Counted from the stretch's first letter, positions 53,416-64,000 are shown. The stretch is 64,000 bases of DNA from Selaginella moellendorffii (GCF_000143415.4 NW_003314266.1:1601505-1665504), one strand, 5' to 3'. Program-made: numbers and translations. Notes: generated by a model from the sequence alone, not told the origin.

Positions 53416-55695
53416 TCAGTGAGCGGTGGAGGCGCTGCGGTTATGTTGGCCTTGCTGCTTCATCGTCTGCTTCGCTGAAATCTCTGCCGAGAATGGCACC
53501 CCCGGCTCCACCTTCTCGTGTGAGTTGGAGACCTGGCTCTTGGCTGTCTTGCAACCGAAGCGTCGAGAAACCAGCCCAAACGGCCCCTTCCCCCCCTTTC
53601 CCAGCTTCTCAATCTCCTGCCGCATCGTCGTGCATTCCTTCTCAAGCTCCACCACCCGGCTCCTCATTCTGTCCATGTCCACCTTGAGGACCTGGTTCTC
53701 GCGGATCACGCTGGCCCAGCCGTTTTGCAAGCTCGAGTGACCAACGCCGCCAGCGTTTTCCACCAGGTGCGAGGAGCGCAGGGGCCTCGACTGATCGACG
53801 TTGTCGGCAACAAGGAAGCAGCCGGCGATGGCGGTCCGCAACTGGAGCTGCTCGAAAAAGAGGACTTGCACCACCACCCGGAGTGGCAGCCGCTCGTTCT
53901 GCGCCGCATGAGTGCACGCCTCCAGGGAGAGCTTTTGGCAGTCCATAATTCGGCAGATGCGCTCTCGCTCGTGCTCCAAAAGCCATGGATGTGCCTGAAA
54001 AGTATTCCCAGCTAGTAAGTATATCGCTCTCCACTATTGGACTTTTATCATCATGAAGTTCACGAATTGCGAATCCAGCAAGCAACGTACCTTCAAATAA
54101 ATATCGATCGCCCTGTACAGCCCATCGTCCATAAGTCTGGCGTACTCTGGTAGACATTCTGCGAGCGATTGGAACTTGGCCGGTTTCAAGTTGACATCCG
54201 GAGCAACCTCGGCGAGATAGTTATCCATCTGCTTGGCCACCATCATCATCGGACTCAGCTGCGGCGACCCGATCAACGGGCCATCTTCGAAGGACTGAAT
54301 CGACGAAGAGGTTGCACGAGCTTGGTCCATCATAAGAAAATGGTCAAGTATCCGCTGTACCGTATCGATGTCATACAGCGTCTCCACTGTGTACGAGTAA
54401 TTGGGCATGAGGAGATCGTCGAGACTTGCCTGTTCCATCTGCTGGCCGATCCTCCTCTCGAGGCTGCTCTTGCAGTCCGCATTAGCCGAAAGTATCATCG
54501 CGATCCGGAGCAGGCCGAACAGGAACCTGGTCGAGACGACGCCTTTCTGGAGGGGCAGCAAGCTCTCAATCGTCTCCAAAAGAACCTTTTGCTCGTTCTC
54601 CGATAGAGCATTCGTCACCGGAACGATGGACAAGTTCCCACTTTCTCGCCCGTCCTGTCTCCGACTTAGTCCCGGGAGCTGCTTCTTTGCATAGTACATG
54701 AGCGCTCCCGCGATCGCGTCCCCCCGGATCCCCTTGGCTTCCATTGCAGAGATCACCCTCTCGTAGAGCGGAAGACTGAGCAGCGAAACATCCTCATACC
54801 ACCAATCCGACCTCGGGTTCTTCGGCTTTGCCCCTGTGCTTATCCCGTTCCAGAGAACACTCCCCCCGGGACTCTGCATTGAGCCGCTCTGCTCCATCAC
54901 CGGCCACCCAAACAGCGCTGGATCGGTGCAAGCTTTGCTGGCGATGGAGTCGATGCATCGTTTGACGATCCCGAGCTCCTCGGCCTGCTGGAACACGTCC
55001 TCGCAGCTCTGGAGCGCCCGGACCGAGTCCTTCCAGCTCTTGAGAACCACCTGGTTGAGGAAACTATCGATCTTGGCGATAAGGTTCCCTTCCACATACT
55101 CCTCGGTCATCTCCAGGTACTCGGCGGCGCACCTCAGCGCCACCGCATTGGCCGAAGTGAGCTCCACCTTGACGGCGTAGCAAAACTTGGCGGCGAGCTC
55201 GAAGGTCTCGGCGCCGCCGGGGACGCCAGGAAGAACGATTCGATTTCCATCGCCCGCGTCGTCATCTAGGAGCTCGGCGACTAGCCGCGTCAATCTGCCG
55301 CTCCTGGACATGAGCGGGAACTGGGAAGAGAGGAAAGATTCGTGAGACTAGCACTAGAACTAGAATGAAATTGCGCGAACCTTGTGGAGGTGGAACGTCA
55401 TCTCCTCCACCTCGATGACGATGTCGCTCGGAAGTCCCGTCGTGCAAAACCTGCCGTCCAACAAACGTTTGATGAGACCACTCGCCTCCCTCAGCAAGAA
55501 GATTTCCAGCGGCATCGCGCAGCCACTGGAGCAAGGGAAATCCGGAGAAAGAATGGAAGACGATCTAGATTACGATCGATCGGAGAGGAGGTATTTCGTG
55601 CAATGCATGAAGAATCGAAGAGCTAGAGCGCCTTACCATGCCTGCCCCCTTCTCTGGAAGCCGTCCGCCTTGGATCCGAGCTTCATACACGCCAT
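53416..55695 (-). CDS. BTB/NPH3 family protein (RPT2/NPY-like)
   Basis: Four exons: MACMKLGSKADGFQRRGQA from 55695; FCTTGLPSDIVIEVEEMTF; a long exon; and a C-terminal exon ending NRSASTAH at 53416. The BTB domain covers about residues 18-110 (TTGLPSDIVIEVEEMTFHLH, KFPLMSRSGRLTRLV, FELAAKFCYAVKVELTSANA). The NPH3 domain follows, starting WWYEDVSLLSLPLYERVISA, with ETIESLLPLQKGVVSTRFLF, YSYTVETLYDIDTVQRILDH (the NPH3 Tyr signature), LAEVAPDVNLKPAKFQSLAE and DDGLYRAIDIYLKAHPWL. The tail has a heptad stretch (VIRENQVLKVDMDRMRSRVV) that is a coiled coil. NPH3 proteins are CUL3 adaptors acting at the plasma membrane with phototropins and in auxin-dependent growth. All hallmark motifs are present. 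Confidence 0.94.
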
Positions 55696-56509
55696 TCCGG
55701 ATGGAAATCTGGCGGCCTTCTCACCCAGCGATCGGCATTCGAGACTCAAGCTCGCTCCTCCATCGCCGGCCGATCGACGAAGAAAGGATTCGCTTAAGCA
55801 AGAAATGAATTAACAAACCGAACGAGACTAGAAACCCTAAAGAAAACCGGGGTTTTTGCAGAACTAGACTGGATTGGAGAAACGCTTTGGCGTCCATTAA
55901 CTTTCTTCTTTCACGGAAATGTTTTACTGGCCCCCCGTGATGCTCGTACGGTCGGTACGTGCCCTGGCGTATCGCGCGTGCCACCTGGTTTAATCATGTC
56001 GGGGGAGGGTAAAAATCAAAACGCCCGCAGATGAAATGAAGGAATGTGGAAGTCGAATAAAGTAAATTTTCGCGGGTGGGAATTTCCCGGGATTGGATAT
56101 AGTGACCCGTCAGCCATTGTCTGTGGGCGTCATGCATATTCGCCAAGCACAAGGAAACAAGATTCCATTGGGGCAAATTTTTTAGAGCCCGATGTTTTGG
56201 CGGGCTTTAGGTTTTAAAAAAGATTTTCTAGGCATTGGGTAGGACGCCACCTTCAACAAGTCAAAAGGCACTCAACAAACTTGCCTGATGGATCACCGAT
56301 CCTTACAGTATCATGCTATGATTTGGTTCCACTTGTTTAGGGTTTCTTGTCCAGAAAATTGGAAATGGATGCTTCGATCACACAGCATGAGCTTTCGGTT
56401 GGTTGGATCTGGACTTTGCAACAATGGAAGTTTCAAAAGGAGGCTCTACTTTTTCTTAATGGTAGAAAAGTAGCAAGAGATTCCCTCCTCATGATCCGGA
56501 AAGGAAATG
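55696..56509. other. NPH3 5' flank / PPR C 3' flank
   Basis: AAACCCTA telo-box at 55832-55839, 137 bp upstream of the NPH3 ATG. No gene seen. The sequence after the PPR C stop shows no E2 or DYW remnants. Confidence 0.5.
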
Positions 56510-58315
56510 CTAAAGCTTTGATGATTCCTCGGAATAATTAGCTAACAGGACGTAAGGCGCGCCATCTCCGGGTGCCAGCACTAGCATATTTTGAGCTGCT
56601 AAAGCAGCGATGTAGTTTGTGTTCGTCGCTCTAGAACATCCTCCAAGCAAAGCACCCCAAGAGACTCTATCTGGCTCAAATGGCATATTCTTCACAAGAT
56701 CGTCTGCTCTGGAGGCCTGGCCCGACCTTGCAAGGATATCGATTAGCGTGCAATAATGTTCCCTCCATGGCTCCAAGCCATAGTCCGCCACCATTTGGAT
56801 AAAATAATGCAATGCCAGTGACACCATTCCAATGTGGCTACACGCCACCAAAACGCTCATAAACGATATGGGATTTGGATCTTGGCCGTTGATCTTCATG
56901 TCGTGGAACGCATCTAGCGATTCGTGGGCGTGGCCTGTGTGGGCGTACCCAGCAATCAGAGTCGTCCACGTCACCACATTCGTTTCGATGGTGGCGTCAA
57001 AGATTCCCCTGGCGCGGATTTGCCGGCCATTACGGGAATATGCCGCGATCAAGGCCGTGGACGAGATCACATCTCGCTGTGGCATGGAATCGAATATTTC
57101 TTTTGCTTCGTCCGGGTATCCACCCACCGCATATCCCGTGATCATGGTATTACAAGAGATGGTAGACAACTTTGGTATGGAATCAAATAGCATCTTTGCC
57201 TGATCCGTATGCCCGGTCTGGGAATATACCTTTATCATTGCGTTCCAGCACGCTAGATCCCTCTCTGGAGCATCCTCGAAAATTCTTTTCGCCTGCTCCA
57301 CGTCGCCTTTCACCACATAAACCTGCATCATAGCGTTCCACGAGACAGAATCTCTCACCGGCATCATGTCAAACATCCTCTTTACTTCTAGAATATGCCC
57401 AGACTCGGCATAAGACGTTATCATAGCGTTCCAAGAAACCACATTGTGTGTGGGCATCTTATCAAAGATTTTCTTAGCGGCATCAGTCTGTCCATTCTCC
57501 GCAAACACCGTTATCATGGTGTTCCAAGTAACGTCATCTTTCGCAGGCGCCTCCTCAAACGCCTTCTTGGCCGCTAAAAGATGCCCATTTTGGGCATATG
57601 CTTGGATCATGGCGTTCCAGGAGATTATATTCTTCTCGGGCATTGTGTCGAAAATCCACCTGGCGTCCTCCAGCTGGCCGTGCTGGGCAAACGCTGCCAG
57701 CATGGCAGTCCACGTCACGACATTCCTGTACGGCATACGCCCAAACACACTCCTCGCTGACTCAATATGCCCGGCTTGGGCATATGCTTGTAAGATGCTC
57801 GTCCATGAAACCACGTTGGGATTTGGAGCTTGGTCGAAGATTCTCTTGGCGGAGTGTAAGTCCTCGTTGTAAATGCAGGCCTGGATCATAGCGTTCCATG
57901 CCGCTATGTCCTTCTCGGGCATGGAGTCGAAAATACCTTGAGCCTTGGAGAGATCCCCGAGCTGGGCATAAGCCACGAAGAGCGTTGTCCAGGACGCTAG
58001 ACTTCTCTTGGGCATCCGGTGGAAAATCTCCTCAGCCTCCGCAAGAGACCCATTCTGGACGTAAGCTAGCATGAGTGCGTTCCTCGAAGAAACACCCGGA
58101 TCGTCTAAACGGTCGAAGAGACCGCGAGCGTCTTCGATGCTCCCGCAGCTTCCATAGAGTTTGATGAAGAGACTTAGCAATGCCTCGTCGTGGCATTGGT
58201 CGCTGATGAGCTTTGCATGTAAGCGCTTGGCCTGGGAGAGGTCCTTGGATCTCAGGCATGAGTTCACCAGGTAAGTTACCTGGTGAAGCTGAGAAGCTGG
58301 AACTTGAGAGAGCAT
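56510..58315 (-). CDS. PLS-class PPR protein C, E-type end, no DYW
   Basis: Intronless, 601 aa, from ATG 58315 (MLSQVPASQLHQVTYLVNSC) to the TAG at 56510-56512. SKDLSQAKRLHAKLISDQCH precedes about 14 repeats of 31 aa of the type MPEKDIAAWNAMIQACIYNE. Then PISFMSVLVACSHIGMVSLA, HYCTLIDILARSGQASRADD, an E1-like LVKNMPFEPDRVSWGALLGG and a short end at PYVLLANYSEESSKL. Stopping inside the E region is the same as in PPR A and B. Repeats are more uniform and better conserved than in A. Its start lies 126 bp downstream of the GT61 stop on the same strand. A 25-bp palindrome lies in its N-terminal codons. No organelle signal is obvious. Confidence 0.9.
   Translation of the reverse strand: MLSQVPASQLHQVTYLVNSCLRSKDLSQAKRLHAKLISDQCHDEALLSLFIKLYGSCGSIEDARGLFDRLDDPGVSSRNALMLAYVQNGSLAEAEEIFHRMPKRSLASWTTLFVAYAQLGDLSKAQGIFDSMPEKDIAAWNAMIQACIYNEDLHSAKRIFDQAPNPNVVSWTSILQAYAQAGHIESARSVFGRMPYRNVVTWTAMLAAFAQHGQLEDARWIFDTMPEKNIISWNAMIQAYAQNGHLLAAKKAFEEAPAKDDVTWNTMITVFAENGQTDAAKKIFDKMPTHNVVSWNAMITSYAESGHILEVKRMFDMMPVRDSVSWNAMMQVYVVKGDVEQAKRIFEDAPERDLACWNAMIKVYSQTGHTDQAKMLFDSIPKLSTISCNTMITGYAVGGYPDEAKEIFDSMPQRDVISSTALIAAYSRNGRQIRARGIFDATIETNVVTWTTLIAGYAHTGHAHESLDAFHDMKINGQDPNPISFMSVLVACSHIGMVSLALHYFIQMVADYGLEPWREHYCTLIDILARSGQASRADDLVKNMPFEPDRVSWGALLGGCSRATNTNYIAALAAQNMLVLAPGDGAPYVLLANYSEESSKL
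58263..58287. repeat. 25-bp perfect palindrome (12-bp arms, 1-base centre)
   Basis: TTCACCAGGTAA, G, TTACCTGGTGAA. It lies inside the PPR C coding sequence (LHQVTYLVN), so may be coincidental. Confidence 0.9.
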
Positions 58316-58441
58316 ACCTCATGATCCAAATGATCTGTAAGCCACTTGAAAGAGTTACTGAGAATTGCCACAAAACCGAGAAGTTTACCTGATATGAACT
58401 GAGCGAACTCGTGACGAAGCTGTGCCTCGAACTTTTCTCCT

Positions 58442-60189
58442 TCATGTGAATCGATCGACACTGTCACAGCTACAGCTCGTCTCCAAGATGTGGTCAGCAA
58501 CGCTGCTTGCTCTCCGAGCTTGGATTCTCTCAAGAACATCGGCAGTCCAGGACGAGAGGTGAGACGAATTCAAGCCGACCGACCTGTCTTTGTAGAAGAG
58601 AAAGCACTCGAGTACCTGGGTCTTGGTATCGTAAGGGCAGTCCGGACCATCGGGGTCTCTCCAGGCTCCTTCATGCTTGAGCCCAGTCCAGTCCGCTAGC
58701 CACGTATAAATGTACTGCCCGACTCCCGCAAACTCTAGCCAGCCTTTTGGAAAGAGTTCCATGACACTTCCACCCCTCGGCATGAACATCATGTTTGTGA
58801 GCTGTGCGCCGTGAGCAGTCAGAAGAACGTCGCTCTTGCTCATCACTTCCACCTGAGTTCACAGAACCATAGACATCAACTTCCAGGAGAGTGAAAAACC
58901 AAGAGCCAAGATACCTGTTCGCAAAAGCTCAAGTTGCCGATCGAAACGATGTCGAGTTTGCATCCCTTGACCATTGCACACTGCTCCGAGACAGCACTAA
59001 CAACACCAGATAAGTTGCTGAATTCTCTCGGCCCCGACCGCGCGACGAGAGTGATATCAATCCTTCCATCTTTGCCGCCGAGAACGAAGGACCTCGGAGC
59101 AACTTTGCAAAACTTGTAGACCTTGCAACGCACCACATCGAAGAGCCTGTTCATCCTTTCCTTGGACATCCCACCGAGGCCCCTGCGCTGGACAATGGCG
59201 TCCTCAAAGCACACCGGACCGCTTCCATACGAGCTCAAAGTGTCTGGCCTCAGCTTCACGCCCATCGAAGCATGAAGAACGTTGGTGATCCAGTCGCCCA
59301 TCTTGGTCACCATCTCTCCCCAGTGGTAAGCTACGATCCTGGCCGGGACTTTGCAGCCATTGTCGACTCGCCAAGCCGCAAAGTTGATGATCGCGGACAT
59401 GCTGTGCCAGGGATTCACGTAGTCCCAGTAGTTGTCAGCTACGAGTGTCAATCCTGGGAGATAAGTTGCGCCATCCGGTAAGAAGCCTTTCCACGCGAAG
59501 CCATACTTGTTCATGGTTCCATTGTGAGTGTGGTTGCCTTGCAAGCACAGTAGCCTCCCTTGAGAAATAGTTGACGGGAAGCGAAACTCTTCCGGCTTGC
59601 CCTGATCATCCACAGAACTTCCGTGGAGAGAGCTCATGAACCAGATGGTGTCGCCCTTGGAGAGACCCGGCTGCGACAAATCCTTGAGCTCCATCATCGT
59701 GAAACTGTGCTTGAGGTGTTCGCCCACCACCTGGAATTCGTGCCGGAGTTCTTCGAGCTCTTTCTTGGCTGTGGAGTATTTCTTCTCGTTCTCGTCCTCG
59801 AGCATTTTCTTGGCTCTAGCACACTCTTCCTGGATCTCTTTTACGGTTTCTTTCTCGACTTTAGAAGTGGAAGATCCATCATCGCCTAGACCAGAGTTTA
59901 GCACGGAAGGAACATCGTCGCTGCCTAGAGAGACCGAAAGTACCTTTTGCAAACACTTCGCCATGGCGGCTTTGTCGCTGGAATTTCGAATGCATGCCAT
60001 GGCCGCCCCTCTTGTGGACGTGCGCTCATCTGGATCTTGAGCGGCTTCCAATGCAGCACAAATTCCTCTCGTCTCGATCGTCACAAGCTGGAGAAGAATG
60101 AAAGCCAGCAATATGAGAAGCACGCAGACGAGAAACCTGTTCGCTTTCGTCGCGACTTTGATCTTTCCCAGAGGAGCACGCTCGTCCAT
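58442..60189 (-). CDS. GT61-family glycosyltransferase (type II Golgi protein)
   Basis: Two exons from ATG 60189 (MDERAPLGKIKVATKANRFL) to the stop at 58442. One membrane anchor at about residues 20-40 (LVCVLLILLAFILLQLVTI) gives a type II Golgi topology. A luminal stem follows with a charged heptad region (VKEIQEECARAKKMLEDENE). The catalytic domain has TLVADNYWDYVNPWHSMSAI, CFEDAIVQRRGLGGMSKERM, RIDITLVARSGPREFSNLSG, VSIGNLSFCEQVEVMSKSDV and LLTAHGAQLTNMMFMPRGGS, then VMELFPKGWL. The LTAHGAQL..MMFM block is the GT61 signature. Plant GT61 enzymes add xylose or arabinose to N-glycans or xylan. This one has an unusually long stem; the sugar and acceptor are unknown. Confidence 0.87.
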
Positions 60190-60622
60190 TACCACAGCTC
60201 TTCAAATCAATCCCTGGAGCTCAAAACCCTGGCGGCAGATCTAGCGAAAAACCTGTGACACCACGATTTCTTGATGCGACTGGCGTGATCGTGCAGCAAT
60301 GCGATTAAAAAACTGGAGCATTGCACCGGGAAGATCCACAAATCTCTCTCGCGCTAGCTCTAGCGGCGACATTCTTGCCCATCGAAGAAAGTGATCACAA
60401 TTATAAAAAATTCACAAGCCTAGAATAAAGGTACATAGACACGTGATATGCCCTCGATGACACGGCATGGTTTAAGACACGTGTTATCCACGTAGGTTGA
60501 CCTAAAAGGCGATACTAAACGATTAAAACCCACTAGGGGAGGTCAAGGGCAGCCTTTTAAAAGAGGCAGCAGCCGCTGCTCAGGATCATCGACAGCGCCG
60601 CGAAGAACACATCTAGATCACG
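60190..60622. promoter_or_regulatory. Divergent promoter with two G-boxes, GT61 / pyruvate kinase
   Basis: CACGTG at 60440-60445 and 60478-60483, in the 433 bp between the two start codons. Such G-boxes bind bZIP or bHLH factors and could serve either gene. Confidence 0.5.
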
Positions 60623-63008
60623 ATGCAGGCGCCACATCTCCTCCTCGAGGAGCCGATCCGCCTGGCCTCAATCCTGGAATCGTCCCCATCGGTAATGTGT
60701 TGCTCGATTCGATAGACCTAGCTCTCGATCGCGAGCTAAAGTATCCATTGTGCTCCCAGGTGCCTTCATTCTCCGCGATGACGAAGATTATCGGGACTCT
60801 GGGGCCGAAATCGCGAAGCCCTGAGGTTTTGGAGGGACTGCTCAAGGCTGGAATGTCAGGTGCTGGAATTTCTTCTATGTTGTGAGTGCGTGGTTGTAAT
60901 CTTGCTCTGAGCAGTGGCGAGAATCGACTTTTCGTGGGGGGACGATGCCTACCACCAGGAAACACTGGAGAATCTTAAGAAGGCTATCAAGAACACGAAG
61001 AAGCTTTGTGGAGTATGTATTGGATGGTTTCTTCTTTTTCTTTCTTGGTTGCCCAATAAGTTAGCTCTTGTATCTCTTTCTTTTATAGGTGATGCTCGAT
61101 ACAACTGGTCCAGAGTTACAAGTAGTGAACAGAGGCGAGAAAAGCATCGCCTTGGAGGCTGATTCGTTGGTAACATTGACTCCTGACGACATGGTCATTG
61201 AGGCTTCTTCTGGAATCCTACCCTTAAATTTTGCTGACCTTGCATCGGTAAGTGTCAGCTCGGCTCGAATGTATGCATTGCTAACAGGCCTTAACTCAGG
61301 CTGTGAAACCGGGGGACACAATCTTTTTGGGTCAATACCTGTTCACTGGAAGTGAGACAACTTCCGTGTGGCTAGAGGTTTGCGACATTTCTGTTGTGCG
61401 TTTTCGTGTTTTGACATGAATTTACGTAGGTTGCGGAAACGAAAGGGGATGATGTGATCTGCACAGTTAAGAACAGTGCTACTCTAACTGGCAGCTTGTT
61501 CACTGCTCATGCCGCTCAAGTGCATATTGGTTTGCCGACACTGAGTGAATCGGACAAGAAGGTAGGCGCTTGATGAGGTTGAGATTCACTGCTTGATGCT
61601 TTGATGAATACAGATAATCTCCACATGGGGAGTGCGTAACAACATTGACTTTGTATCGCTTTCTTACACTCGACATGCTGAAGATGTGCGAAAGGTGAGT
61701 CTCCCGCTGAAATCTTGAAATTTTTTTTAGCTGGAGCGCTTTACAGGCCCGAGAGTTTCTTGCACAACTCGGAGATCTTCAGCAGACGCATGTTTTTGCA
61801 AAAATTGAAAACATCGAAGTACGTTTCGAAATCTATCAATCAATGTTGTTGGTTAAATGTTTTCGTATTACAGGGGTTGAGACACTTCGATGAAATATTG
61901 AAGGAAGCCGACGGCATCATATTGTCACGTGGAAATCTGGGGATTGATCTCCAGCCCGAAAAAGTAAGAGCATCGTCTCTTTAACTTGATGTGTGGCTAA
62001 CGTCTCCGTGCTTTCCCAGGTCTTTCTTTTTCAAAAGGCAGCCTTGTACAAATGTAATATGGCTGGGAAGCCAGCAGTTGTAACTCGTGTCGTGGACACC
62101 ATGACTGACACCCCAAGACCAACGCGTGCTGAAGCAACTGACGTGGCTAATGCTGTTCTTGATGGTGCGTGTTTTTGTCACTTCTGCTCATTTGCATGTT
62201 TCAAATTGTCTTTGCAGGTACCGACGCTATTTTACTCGGGGCAGAGACACTACGCGGACTCTACCCGATAGAGACAATCTCTACAGTGCGCAAGATATGC
62301 GCTGAGGTATGTATCCGAGTTTTTTCTTCGTTATTTTTTCGTTGTTTCTGGAATGCTAAAAACCACTATTGCAGGCTGAGAAGGTCTACAACCATGCTAA
62401 TTACTTTAAGAAAACCGTCAAGAAAGTTGGAGAACCAATGTCTCACCTCGAATCCATTGCGTCCTCGGCGGTGAGAGCTGCTGTTAAGGTCAAGGCGTCC
62501 GTTATTGTTGTGTTTAGCTCCTCTGGACGCGCTGCCAGGTACAGTCTCTTCATTGAGCTGGATTGCCAACAGTGTGTCTTTGCTTCCGAGCAGGCTTATA
62601 GCAAAGTACAGGCCACCAATGCCTGTGCTCGTACTTGTTATTCCAAGGCTCACTACGAACCATTTGCGCTGGACGTTCATAGGAGCTTTCCAGGTACTCA
62701 CGTTGGACCTCTTTCCTTCTTTGTTTATTTTAAGGACTTGTTTAGGCAAGGCAATGCTTGGCTGTGAGAGGGCTATTTCCAATGCTTGCGGATCCTCGCC
62801 ATCCGGTACGTTTGATACAGCGTCGATACGTTTTACTGGACTGTTGTTCTTGCAGGCCGAGTCCAATAGCACTACAAATGAGTCGATTCTTAGAGTGGCC
62901 CTGGATCACGGCAAAGTGGCAGGAATCATCAAACCTCACGACAGAATCGTCGTGTGCCAGAAGCTTGGAGACTCGTCGGTCGTTAAGATTATTGAACTCG
63001 ACGACTGA
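60623..63008 (+). CDS. Cytosolic pyruvate kinase, divergent plant clade
   Basis: About a dozen exons from ATG 60623 ([20 protein letters not shown]) to KIIELDD and the TGA at 63006-63008. Order: [218 protein letters not shown] and [16 protein letters not shown]. This is the plant cytosolic clade that I recall as At3g52990/At2g36580. Compared with canonical PK the DTKGPEIR motif reads DTTGPELQ, and the metal-ligand Asp of RGDLG is Asn. The catalytic Lys of KIEN is kept. The enzyme makes pyruvate and ATP from PEP and ADP in glycolysis; catalytic strength of this clade is uncertain. Confidence 0.93.
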
Positions 63009-63838
63009 GAAAATGCTCGCTCATGAATTTTTGTAGCATAATAACGCAGATCATTCTGCATGATACCAACATTTGCGCTATAGTGAATAAAAGATTTGCT
63101 GGTTATGACTGCATTTCATTTTAAAAAGTCGTATCTTTGGTTTATGCTCGGATTGCTATGCCCATGCGTGTTGATGGAAGAAATTGTGAATCCTGCCAAT
63201 ATTTGGAAAATAACAAAGTAAAATGATATGCTCAAGCTCTCTCGAGGATTTGTAAATGCTCTTGGACTGCTCAAGCCATATGCTGCAAATAATGGGAAAC
63301 AATATGGCAACAAAACTAGAAGAATCACTTGAACTTCATAATCTAGTGACTAAAGGAAAAATGAAACTTTACTAAAAACCAGAACCTAGCTGGGAATTTG
63401 CTCATACAACCCATATCCAATCGAGCTTTCAGTATTTGTGTTATAGCCAGTGAAGATTGCTAGCTCAAAGAAATGACATCAAACTTCAGCCAGCTCCTTT
63501 TCTGCCTAGCATTTTAGTTGAAAATAATAACTTGTATTTACAAAAATTAATAAATAGTATAATTATTAATAAACCATATTATTTTAAATTTAATTTTTTT
63601 AGTAGGATTCTTATCAAAAAATTTATTTTAAAAGTGATAAAAAAATTAAAGATATACAAAATAAGAGATTAGAAAAGGAATAAGCAAGCCAAATGTTTCT
63701 ATAATACAAATTATTAACACCCTTTAATCTTATCAGACCAGAGAATATTTTTTGCAATGATATACAAGTTGCATAACTTAAGTTTGTTAGGAAAGATGGT
63801 TGAATTAGTGTGGATTTCAATCTTTATGAGAGATTTAA
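63009..63838. other. 3' flank turning into AT-rich DNA, no gene
   Basis: From about 63510 the sequence is extremely AT-rich with short ORFs only. Confidence 0.55.
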
Positions 63839-63839
63839 T

Positions 63840-63908
63840 GGGCATTTGGTCTAGTGTTATGATTCTTTCTTCAGATGCAAGAGGTCTTGGCTTTAATTTG
63901 CAAGTCCT
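63840..63908 (+). pseudogene. Decayed tRNA-Pro
   Basis: GGGCATTTGGTCTAGTGTTATGATTC and the spacing to GCAAGAGGTC match plant tRNA-Pro. The anticodon region reads TTCAGAT where TTTGGGT is expected, the T arm (TTGGC-TTTAATT-TGCAA) is mispaired, and the 3' acceptor strand GAATGCCC is gone. Most changes are C-to-T or G-to-A. I quote the motif in pieces only for comparison; it cannot fold as a tRNA. Confidence 0.75.
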
Positions 63909-64000
63909 TTGTGTATGGAATCTTGCATAAATGCAAATAGAAACACACTTGAGTCTCATGAACCCAATTTATAAATATTTTGAACATATTGTTACAAATC

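Overview
The window is plant nuclear DNA. Plant-type genes are split by very short introns (mostly about 50-100 bp), and the families present are plant ones: PORR, PLS-class PPR, NPH3, DRM, GT61, GME. Intergenic spaces are compact, there are three E-type PPR genes, and there is a vasohibin-like gene. Together this fits a small-genome, spore-bearing land plant such as the lycophyte Selaginella. The species call is inference; the families are read from the translations.

Layout. 1-10.3 kb (all +): 3' end of an SMPD4-like gene, a vasohibin-like tubulin carboxypeptidase, a HAD 5'-nucleotidase of the NT5DC type, a small Arg-rich ORF, the lipid-A-type Kdo transferase KDTA, and a PORR gene overlapping KDTA's 3' end. 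10.3-12.9 kb holds a broken kinase relic, an AT-rich tract and a broken AlkB copy. 13-20 kb (-): GME copy 1, Elongator ELP2 and the DNA methyltransferase DRM, with nitrobindin divergent from DRM. 21-27 kb: a PF10237-type methyltransferase, a repeat array carrying three tRNA-Val(AAC) genes, and a decayed nitrobindin copy. 27-42 kb (-): an F-box/WD40 gene, a plastid-type Mfd helicase, a DUF482/FemAB-type acyltransferase, a gene-poor purine-rich tract, and a SAC3/GANP gene. 42-46 kb (+): two tandem PPR genes. 46-52 kb: a gene I do not recognise (-), VPS25 (+), GME copy 2 (+), and a UBZ4-AlkB dioxygenase (-) with a decayed partial duplicate. 52.5-63 kb: tRNA-Gly(GCC), NPH3 (-), a third PPR gene (-), a GT61 glycosyltransferase (-) and a divergent cytosolic pyruvate kinase (+). 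The last kilobase is AT-rich and holds a decayed tRNA-Pro.

The main architectural feature is a GME + AlkB block present twice in opposite orientation about 34 kb apart. Both GME copies are intact and nearly identical including introns. Only one AlkB copy, with an N-terminal UBZ4 zinc finger, is intact. Functionally the genes are a housekeeping mix: cell wall and ascorbate sugars (GME, KDTA, GT61), organelle RNA processing (PORR, three PPR), membrane traffic (VPS25), chromatin and tRNA modification (DRM, ELP2), mRNA export (SAC3) and glycolysis (PK). No operon-like logic is evident. Many genes sit in tight divergent pairs and carry telo-box motifs close to their starts.
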